A stretch of DNA of 47,659 nucleotides from Brachionus koreanus (taxonomy: Eukaryota > Rotifera > Eurotatoria > Ploima > Brachionidae): NCBI GenBank assembly GCA_016987375.1, contig PJRA01000016.1, forward strand, positions 1,300,397-1,348,055, given 5' to 3'. Numbering within the stretch: position 1 is the first letter of the stretch; the number at the start of each line of letters is the position of its first letter. Below, piece by piece: positions 35,712 to 46,200 of the stretch. Under the pieces are notes generated by a model. It worked only from the letters and a program-made list of their open reading frames with translations. It was not told the origin of the DNA and searched no databases. A program made the translations under genes and the position numbers.

Positions 35712-36330
35712 GTTTATTTATTTGTTTTCTGTTCCGAGCTAATGCAAAATTAAATAAAAATAAAAAAATTAAATAAAATAAATTTATTATAATTTAAAAA
35801 GGAAAATGATATAAAAATATTAAAAAATAGATAAAATGAAATAAGGAATAACAGGATAAATATGTTTAATTACTCAGAAAAAAAAGAAGAAATAGTAAGG
35901 TAGCAGTTACACAATGGAGTCAAGTATTCGTATTTGTATTCCTCCACAAGTCTGATAACTAATGGAATTGAATGACTATTTTTTTCTGAAAATGAATTCA
36001 AACAAAGAAAAGAATAGTCTAGGATTATTGATCCGACTAAAGATTTGTAAAGGTTTTCTAATGTTTTTTGATTAAGACTCCATTTTTTGCTTGACAGTAT
36101 CAGTAATTATTTTTGTTCTTTAATCTCGTCAACAACTAGATTATAATTTGGTTTAGAATCAAATTTGATACCTAGAAACTTTTTCTTTTTGATTTTTTAT
36201 TTTGTTCTCATAAATTTTTATTTTAAGATTATCACTTTCTTTCTTTAACTTAGAGAAGACGACCGAACATGACTCTTGTTCATCTTTAGTTTGGTTCGTC
36301 TTCATCTTATGAAGATTCTAAAATAGCATT
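35712..36330 (-). mobile_element. Decayed non-LTR retrotransposon, second copy of the 2356-2860 family
   Basis: Minus-strand pieces read FLGIKFDSKPNYNLVVDEIK, then KWSLNQKTLENLYKSLVGSI, then DYSFLCLNSFSEKN. These align with the copy at 2356-2860 (KTFGNLSRSLIGSILDYSFP). DNA identity is easy to see, for example AGAAGAAATAGTAAGGTAGC at about 35885 against 2473. A 3' UTR follows and ends near 35720 with ATTAGCTCGGAACAGAAAAC, the same tail signature. Frame changes and stops show it is inactive. Confidence 0.75.
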
Positions 36331-37201
36331 TATTTGTCTTGGACACAATCTAAAGGTTAAAATTGAAAACATGTAATTGTTCTCTTGTTGACGCCTCGTT
36401 TTTCTTAATTGTTCAACGGTTTATCCATTGTTTTTTTATCATATAAATTTTATGTGTAATTATCTCTTTTTTATAAAAAATAAAAAGTTAACTTTTATTA
36501 AAGTCCCATATTTATTTATTTTGTCAGTAGTTTATTAAAATTTTTCAGAAAATTTATTGTGAGCCCATTTTTTATTCATCTGCAACGGCTTTGGCTTGTA
36601 ACAGATATACAAATGAATAATAAATTATTCAGTCCGATGTCTCTTTCTGGAAAATTTAAATATACAAAGTAAAATAAAATAAAAAAGACAAATAAATTGA
36701 GATTCATTAGCTAAATTTTATCCGAGGGTTGTCTGAAAAAGTCAGCACATCAAATAGACCAAATCTGGAATCAAGAATGAAAGATAAGTTAACAATTTTA
36801 GAAGGATCATCAGAAAATTTTGATAAGAAATAGTATTAGAAATGGCTAAAAACTTTTTCAAACATATTGAAACATACACCAAACATTTAATATTATTTTA
36901 AACTTACAAAATTCCAATTTTAATAAAAGATAACTTAATAAAATAAGCTCTAAATTAGAAATTCAAGTTGGTATAACAACGAGAAGACAAATTAGAAAAC
37001 TTCAAATTGAGCCAAAAAGTGAATTTTTTTGCCTAAATTATGGCATAATATAGTTGCACGTAAAAAAAATATTTTCAAAAATTTTAATAAAAATAATAAT
37101 AATAATAAAATATTTCATATATTTGTAAATTTTTATTTTCACATGATAAACTAAAGCTATTCAAGTTTAAAACTAAAATCTAATTGTCAGGAACTGTTAA
37201 A
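36331..37201. other. Intergenic upstream of the TAK1-like gene
   Basis: AT-rich spacer with no readable protein. An (AAT)n microsatellite lies at about 37087-37108. The sequence AATTGTCAG ends 12 nt before the TAK1-like ATG and may be a 5' splice or trans-splice acceptor. Confidence 0.4.
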
Positions 37202-40200
37202 ATGGAGGGCGAAGAAGCTGAGCCACTAAACTTTAAAATAGTAAATTTACTTAAACAAAATATAAGCTTATTAAGCATTGATACAAAGATTTCTTATCTT
37301 GGCTCAGGGACAAATGCACAAGTGAAAAAAGTGGAATTTAATAACCAAATCAGGGCGGCAAAAATATTCTATCGAAATAACCGAAAAGAGTTCAAATCTG
37401 AGGTAAACTTCGACTAGAAAATTTTCTTTAAAACCTAGAAAATTTTTTTAAACTAATTAAAAAGGTGAAAATTTTGAGAGAAATTTCGCATCCAAATATC
37501 ATAGAGATATTTGCTTACGGAATTTGTTTTGATCGTGATGTCGAAACCAATTGTATTGTTATGGAATTTGCTGATTATGGTTCACTTCACAGTGGTTAAT
37601 ATATTTAAATTTTCTATGAAATTATCATTATTTTATAAGTCAAATTTTTAGTTCTTCATGATAGTACTTACGAGTACTCGATCAATAATGCAATCAGCTG
37701 GCTCTTGCAATGCTCAGATGGTATTAATTATTTACATTGTTTAAAGCCTAAACCAACTATTCATCGTGATCTGAAACCACTAAAGTAAGATTTTATTTTT
37801 GATTCATTGAGCTTTTTAAATTTTTAGCTTGGTTTTTACACAAATATTTTTAATTATTCTTTAAAATTAGTACAAGTCATAAATTTTTTTGTCTTATTAT
37901 ATTCTAAATTAAAAAAAATTAAATGCTTCTTCTCGTGATATCAGCCTTCGAAAAACAATGAGCTTCGATCAAAACACTCTGCACATGACTGTTAAGAGCA
38001 ATCTAAAGCTTCTTTGTTCTACAATATAACCGGTTTAGAGATAAGTAATTAGTTTTGGTGAGAAATGGATCTATTTAAAAAAAAAATATGATTACGCCCA
38101 GTCATTTAAAAAAACGAAAAAAAATCAAAAGTTTTACGATAATAGCTTTCGAAAAAAAAACGTTGAAGATTGACAATTTTTTCGTCTTATTTTCGAAACA
38201 ATATTTTGATTAGATTGCGTAAAAACTTTTTAAAAATATACCAAAAATATTTTACGGTTTATGTTTGAATTTTAATTTCGATTTCTCCTCGAATAAATTA
38301 TTTTCAATATTAATTATTTTAGCCTAAAAAAATTAATATTTTATTTTTTAAATATTTATTTAATAAAAAAAATAATTAAATCATCAAAATTAAAAGTAAC
38401 AAGAACAGGTTAAATAGTATTTAATGTTTAACAAAATCATTCAATTAAAAGAAAAAGTTTAATTACATTATTTTTTTTTAATCATATTATTAAATCAATT
38501 TTTTTAAATTAACTTTTATTAACAAATTCTATTCGGAGATGTGAAAATAAAAATAATATCCAAAAATTAGAAAGTATAAAATATGGAAGAAAAAGTAGAT
38601 AAAGACAATTTAACCAAAAAATATTATTTAATTTTTCGCTTTGCATTCAGAGCAGAGTCCTCTCATGACGGTCTTGAATTTTGATTCAGTTAGATTGACG
38701 TTTTTTGAACGTAAGTAGTCTTTGAAAAAAATGAAATGACTAGTTAAATAAAAATATAAATATGTTAATACCTCGAGCTGCACTTAACTCGCTAAACTTT
38801 TCAATCATTGTTTTTCCATTACTTTTTGCCCATATTTCTACATCAGAAACGAGTGCTTTTGCCATAGTTCGAAATATAAACTCGGGATTTTTCTGCTCAC
38901 TTATCATTATTTCTATTCTATTATTCAAATTCATGCTCATAAATTTTCCAGGATAGTCTTCATGGATCAGAATTTGCCCAGAATTGTTTCCAAACTTTCT
39001 GACCTCGTCGCGGTCTTTTTCTGAGCCTATATATTTTAAAACCTGAATTGACAATTTTGTCATATTGCTGAACAAAGTTTGATCTATTTTTAAATTAATT
39101 ATCTTTTTTAATTTTTTTAAGCTTTGAATTTTGAATTTATAATTACAATAAAATAACAAAATAATAAATAATTTTTTATTCTAAAATTGTTATAACTCAA
39201 TTTTATATTTATAAATTGATTTGTTATTTCTATATAAATGCTTACTAACCAAGAAATTTATAGCTATTTACCTATCCACATTTATAGCTGTACACCTCAC
39301 AATTAGAATGATGAGCTTAGAATCTCTACATGCTAGGTGTCGCAGCAAGTACTACTTTCATTACTACTTAATTTAAAATGAGAAAATTTTTTATTTACTA
39401 AGAAGATAAAAATATATAAAAATATCAACTAATAAGAAATAGTAAATTCCATTCTAAATTAATTTACTTGATTAATAACATCTATGGAAAATTTTATTCA
39501 ATTCAAATTCAAAATATTTCCTATAGGATAAACATTTTATTAAAAAGTTACTTGAAAATTCTTTAAACATTTCTAATTGCTGTTCCATGTTTAAATTTTT
39601 TTCTCTTTCATCTTTTAGTTGATTTTCTAAATCCAAAATTAAAGAATCCCTTTCGGACAACTTTCTCTCTATGTCGCTAAATTTTTCTTGAGTCTCGTAG
39701 TCTTTTTCAATACACGGACTTGCCTGAGTATTATTTTTTTGGTTGTTAATAGATTTATTTTCAACTTTTTTACAACACTGATTACTGGATATTTTTGTCT
39801 TTTTTACTTTTTTACCAACTGGTGAGTTTAATTTTTTAGAATTAAGATATTTTAATTCGTATTCACATTTTTCCCTACTACCAATTAATTTTACAGTTCC
39901 TTTAAAAACACTTTTTTTAAATTTAAAGTCATAGTCTTCTTCTAACTTTAATTCTTCATCTTCGTCCTCTAAGAATATATCATTCTTCTTAATTACAATG
40001 AATTCTTTTTTGTTTTCATTGTTCCATAAAACAAGAGCATAGGTTTCTGACATATTTAAGATAAAATATTTCTAATCAGGTATAAAATAGAAAATTTGTA
40101 GTTAATATTTAGATTTTAAAATTTTAAAACTCAACTAAATAGATGGGAGATGCTAAATTCTGATATATAAATTGTGCTATTTGCATTAATATATACACAT

Positions 40201-43200
40201 TTATGTAGCTCAGAAACTGGAGCAAAAAAAACTGACTCTGTTTTTACACAGATATGTATTGATGACTTTAAATTTGAAAATTTTGGATTAAAAAATGGAT
40301 TTTGAAGTTTAGTAATAAGACAGCACACTGCATAAACTGATTTTGAATTTGAAAAAAAATATTTGATAAAACCGAATTTATTTTTGAATTTAATACAATA
40401 GTCACATCGCTGTGTCTTTTTATAAAAAAGAGACGTAAAATAAGCATTATTTCTCTTGTAAATTTTATAAAGGTTGTATTGATTTGTTGATACTAATTCA
40501 CAAATCTGATTATGTTCATAATGAGATATCATATTTTTATTATCAATTTTCATTTTTAAAAAAAAATCTTGATTTTGTATATCTTGTTGAACAATTACAT
40601 TATTTTTAATTTTGTTATACAATTTTATTGAATTAAAGGAATTAATTATTTCAATTCCAATAGAACTTTTACCCTTACTTAGTTGAATTAGTATCCTATT
40701 ATAATTTTCATACTGGAAGCAAGAAAATTCATTTAAGTTACCTATATTTTTTACATCGCTAACAATATGAATAAGCTCATGAACACCAGAAAGCAAAGAA
40801 TTCTGACCATAAAAAAAAGACATATCCTTATAAAAGTCTTTAATTAAAATTTGAATTGAAGGAAGATATTTTTTATCTATTTGTGGTCTCAACAAATTTT
40901 CTAAGATTATAATTAAGTTTATCAAATGGTTAAATTGCTCCTCTTGCATAATGCCCCTAAAAATCGGCAGTGCATAGTATAAAGCAAATGCAAGATATTC
41001 ATTTGCTTTCCAATATTTTATATAATTAATTTCACGTGGAACTCTAGGTATAAATTGAGGAACTCTGATTTCTTGCATTTTCTTATTTATGAGTGGTACA
41101 TGAGGCCTGAGAGAAAGTTTTTCATTTCGAAATTTTTCATCAAACCAATATTCTGCTAATTTGCGAACAATTCCCTCTAAAATTGAATGCATATAGTCGA
41201 TCATAGTACCCTCAATAGGAAAAAAATATTTTAATCGGGTTAAAGCACAAATGCCTTTTACCCCTCTTACTTCTTTTCCTGTTGCTAAGCAATCAGATAA
41301 ATCTTTTTGATATTTTTCGTGACTTCTTAGAGGACCTTCTGAATTATAAATTTTAAAAGGATAAATATGAATTGAACCATTTTTTTTAGTACGTAATGAT
41401 TCACCTGGTTGGTAGCATTTTGTACAACCAAAAAAACCATTGAACTGTTTCATATTTAGCATGCATGATCTTGCTGGTTTGTCAAGAACAGTAAATAAAA
41501 GAAAAAACTTAACTAGCTCAATCTTATCATTAACTTTTATTATCTCTCCGAGTTCTAAACTTTTGAGCTCATTAAAAATTGGTTCAATAAATATGGAAAA
41601 TGCAGGCTTATTTGGTCCGATCCATAAACCAGCAAGAATTATATTTGCAAAATTAAATCTATCTTTTATGCTCAGTTCATTTATTACAAGATAGATAGGC
41701 CATATAGTAGTTTTTGAAGATTTATATGGACTTATCCCATCTGTGTTCAAAGTAAAAGTAAAAAATCTGGAATTTTCCTTTGATTTGACTTTTTCATAAA
41801 TAGCCGAATCTTTAAAATCTGAAAGGAAAGGCTTTGAATCAAAAATTTGTCTTATCTGTCCTAAAATATTTAGATGATAGAATTTTGATAGAGATTTTCC
41901 ACATTCAGTACACTTGTTTAAAAAATTTGTAGTTGTTTTAAAATTTTTGTTGCAGCCATTGCAAAATTCAAATTTCTTATAACTTATTTTCGATTTTTCA
42001 TCATCTGTCAAAATATCTATTATTTTATCAATACTCGACGGAATTTTTAAATCAGGTACAAATTTTTTAATAAGAATGATGCAGTCGTCGATTGAAGATT
42101 TTGTCATGTTATTTTTCATGTATAATTTAAAAATGTCCTCGCATATTTTTTTTGTTTCATTTTGACTATCAATTTCATTAGAAATAGCTTCTATATGCGG
42201 TTCATTAATATTCTCATTTTTTTCTCTCTTAAGCATTGAGTGATCAAAAAAACTATCTTTTTCTAAATTCACTAATGGGTATTTTACTTTACTAAGTTTT
42301 ATTGTTTCATTTACTGAAGACAAATTTTTAGAGCAAATTACATTAGTATGATTACTTGAGTTCTCGGAAAATAGATATTTTGAAGAACGCGGAATGGTCT
42401 GCTCTGAGTCTATAGATAAATAGTTTCTCCTAAATTTTTTCATTTTATGAAATACTAATATTAATAAAAAATTTATGCAATTTAATAGACTTACAAGTTA
42501 CAGAAGCATTAATAAAACTTTAAAAAAAACTAACCTTTAATGGTGATTTGACAGTAATAGTTTATTTTTTCTGGTATTGAATTCACACTTGAAAAATATC
42601 GAAAATTAAAAGTCCTTTTGTCTGTTAATAAATACAGATGCTACATAGGGATTGTATACTTTTTTATTTTTCAAATTTGCCAAATAAATTCTAAACTAAA
42701 AAAAAAATTTTGATTAAATTAATATATTTATTTAAAATGTAAGACTAACTGATTTAGATGAGTTGTATTTTTTTTTTAATCTAAAAGCTAAATTCAAAAT
42801 TCACAAAGATTAAATCAAAGTACCAAGCAGAAAAAAACTCTCAAGGATTGTCGAGTTCATGACCTTATTAAATAAAAATATTTTTGTCGATAATACTAAA
42901 CAATACTAAATAGACTAGAATTTGACTTGACTTAATAAAATTTAGTGACATTTGTCACATGGACTTCAAGATAATGATCCCTTTTAGTCCATCATTGTTT
43001 TCGAGACTAGACTTGAACTTTGTAAATATATGTTCAAACTGTTCTGTAAATCAAGTCAATTATCCCTAATTTACAGAATTTTTTTTTTTTAAAAAGCCGA
43101 ATATTTGAAATGACCGATGAAAAAATTTTGGATAGAAAAATCAAAGGTTATTTTTCTTCAAAAAGACGGTTCAATTTTTCTTTTATTCAATTAATTTCAA

Positions 43201-46200
43201 ATTTTATAACGCTTTTTAAACTTTTTTGCTAGTCATCTGTTACTCTCTATCTTAATTTATCTAATTTTAATTTTAATATTTCTCCATTTTTTAACCTATA
43301 TTATTTTTACTTTATTTTTTTCTTATTTTTTATTTTATTTTATTCTATCTAACTATATTTTGATTTTTTATTTTTAATCTGAAGGAGCTAAAGCTCGGTA
43401 CAGAAATACAAATAAAAAAAAAAAAATCTAATCTTTAAATGCAAATGTGTAATATTATTTTTAAATTTTAAATATACAGGAACTTAAGCTTGACACAGAT
43501 AAATAAATAATGAAAAAAAATTACATAAGTTTTCAAAAATGGTGATATATTGAATATTTCAAAAAAAATTATAACATATAATTATAACAAAAATAATTTA
43601 AATGAAAACAAAAATATATATAAAAATTCGATATATAAAAAAATTCCGAAAAAAAGGCGAAATTTTTCGAAAGAATTATAATTTTTCGAAAAATTTCGTC
43701 TTTTTTTCGCTAATGCATATCACTGGGCGGGCACTTGTTTCACCGGGAAATAAAGTGAAATTCCAAAGAGTATCTGTTTACACTATGAGTTTTTAAAAGC
43801 TGAATATTATAACTTTTTTTCTAAAGAATTTTTCTGATTCTCTAAATGAAATTATGAGCTAACGATGTGCAAGATCTTTATAAAATGTGCTACAGCCAAA
43901 TTTGTCTTTTTTTTAACAGAATATTTTTAATAATGTAACTATGAATGCTGAACCATGTTGCATGTGCAAAACTTGTTTTTTTTGCTCTTTCATTCCTAAT
44001 AAGCGTGGGAAAACTATTCCTTTCATTTTTAACGAGCGTATTCCTTTTCATGCTTAATTTATTTAGCTAAGATTTTCACACATTTGATTTTTAAATAGTA
44101 AGATAAATGATTTTTTTAAATGTTTAGATGAATAATACTATACAAAATTTTTTACTCTAAATGAAAAAGGACGTTATTTCTTCTGCCAGTAATTTTCTTT
44201 TTCTTGCTAGCAAATTTTTATGTTAGCTAAAATAATGAAAGTAGTTATTTTCTTCTGCTAGCAATTTTTTTTCATCTGCTTGTAAAATTATGTGTATGAT
44301 AGTTATATTTTTATTCATATTAATTTAGAAAAGAATAATAAAGAAATTAAGCTAAGTACCAACAAAAAATATAAAAATTTCATATGGAAATATTAATTTT
44401 AGTTTTTTAGCTGTCTTTTTGATTTTCTGACAGAACTATTTTTTGTATTTTTTTTTTAGTTGTAGAACCACGAGGTCTGCCACGACGTTTTGGACCATTT
44501 GAAGATTTTTGTGCATCAGCTTGATAATTTTGATTAATATTTAAATCATTCGGTTCATTTAATTATAAAGGATTCGATAAGTATTCACAATTTATTACAT
44601 TGGATAAAATGTAATACTTTTGAAACGAATTTTTCAAAAGAGTAGCTTGTTGTTGTTGCTGTTCGTGTTGTAACTGTTGCTGTCGAGATTCAGATGGTTG
44701 AATTTCTAATGCTTTTTTTGTTTTTCCAGGGTTACCCTTTTTTCTTTTTTGACCTAATGGAACATCATGTGCATTTGGATTCCATTCGAGTTTTTTCCTT
44801 TGCAAGATAAAGCTAATATATGCTTACAAACATTATTTTTCCTATAAAACGGACATGTACACGTACTTTGTCTCCAATCTGATGATATTTTAACCAACCA
44901 AATAGATGTAGTCAAATTATAGGAAGCATATAAAAAAAATTAGCAATCATTAATTAATTTTTTTACTAGCAGTTAAAAAAAATTACTAGCATTACTAGAA
45001 AATTACTAGAAAGAAATAGATCTTAATAAAAAAAATTGCATATTATTCTGTTATATCAATAGTTTAGTTGTCATTTTAAAAATTATGTGATCATCATATG
45101 GATATTTAAATTTAAATATTTAATTAAATCTTCAAATAAAATATTTTATTTCAAATTAATTTTTTTTTGTTTAACTTATATTTATTTGTATTATAATTAA
45201 TTAAATGTTATACAAAAAACAAATGTCACTTATAAAAATTAAAATCAAAAATAAAAAAATTAAAATTTTATATAAATTTTATATAACTACTCCTTTGGTA
45301 AAGCTTTAGTCATAAGTTCTAGTCTTCCTTACCCTCGTATTTGATTGAGTGGTACAGTGTAAGCTGCAACGAGAAAATCTGTAATAAGATTATTATCTTG
45401 ATTATCTGGTATACCTATAATATGTTTGCAAAGATAATTTTTCTACCAATTTGGATATGTACAGGTGCTTAGTTTCCAATTTTTTTATATGACAATTTAA
45501 TATCCTATTTGACGCCTTAAATAAACGATTGTCATTTAATTAGACAATTGACTTTTAAATTTTTATATGACACAAACAATAAAATGAAATTTAAAGTTTT
45601 AATTGACCTTTTATTTATCAATATGACGGATTGATATTTTCAATTTAAAATTATTTAAATATTTTTTATTAGCTTATTATTAATGAACGGTGGAAAACTG
45701 CTGAAAATATGTGATTTTGGTACAGCTTGTGATATTCGTTCTTTTATGACTGAAGACAAAGGAAGTCCATGTTGGATGGCACCGGAAATTTTAACAGGAA
45801 GTACACAATATGTCTAATTTGAAAATAATTGCTTTATTAATTTTATTTCTCAGACAATTATGATGAAAAATGTGACGTCTATTCTTTTTCAATAACTGCA
45901 TGGGAAGTATTGGCCCGACTGACTCCTTATTTTAATATTCCATCAGCTAACAAATATGCAATTTTAATGGGAATTTCAACGCAAGGTTTAAGACCTTGTC
46001 CCATACAAAATTGTCCTCGTATTTTCAAGCTTTTATTGGAACGTGGAATGGACCATGATCCCAAAAAAAGACCATCAATGCAAAAAATCTATGATATCAT
46101 GTTATACTTGAATAAATTGTTCAACAGTGAAGAAATTGAACCTTTGATAGAAAATTCAATTGTATCAAAACCAAAAGACATACAGGTCGAATTAACCTCG

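Larger units (their letters stand above)
38095..43729 (-). mobile_element. Two-gene CACTA/tnp2-related DNA transposon
   Basis: Two minus-strand genes, a tnp2-like transposase (42443-40131) and a BEN-like protein (40053-38628), lie 77 nt apart and are bracketed by the inverted octamer CGCCCAGT at 38095-38102 and its complement at 43722-43729. Ungapped comparison inward gives about 30 matches in 41 positions, but the DNA is A-rich and no target duplication was found, so the ends are provisional. The 16-mer TTTCGTCTTATTTTCG at 38180 recurs with one change at 43694, like the subterminal repeats of CACTA elements. The arrangement recalls plant En/Spm, where a transposase and a smaller DNA-binding protein are both encoded. 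LINE tails at 43200-43515 would be later insertions. Confidence 0.6.
37785..45672 (+). other. 7,888-nt intron of the TAK1-like gene, filled with mobile elements
   Basis: The donor GTAAGA at 37785 follows HRDLKPL, and the acceptor TTATTAG ends at 45672 before the [16 protein letters not shown] coding. Contents from left to right: unassigned DNA, candidate inverted terminus at 38095, BEN-like gene, tnp2 transposase gene, LINE 3' tails near 43200-43515, palindrome at 43647, candidate terminus at 43729, an imperfect 70-bp duplication at 44170-44295, and two MULE relics at 44407-44930 and 45295-45480. All identified transposase genes run antisense to the host. Confidence 0.88.

Noticed and set aside
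43602..43796. 64-codon plus-strand frame over the transposon end
   Set aside because: It covers the palindrome and terminal repeats; translation is a Lys/Phe-rich artefact.
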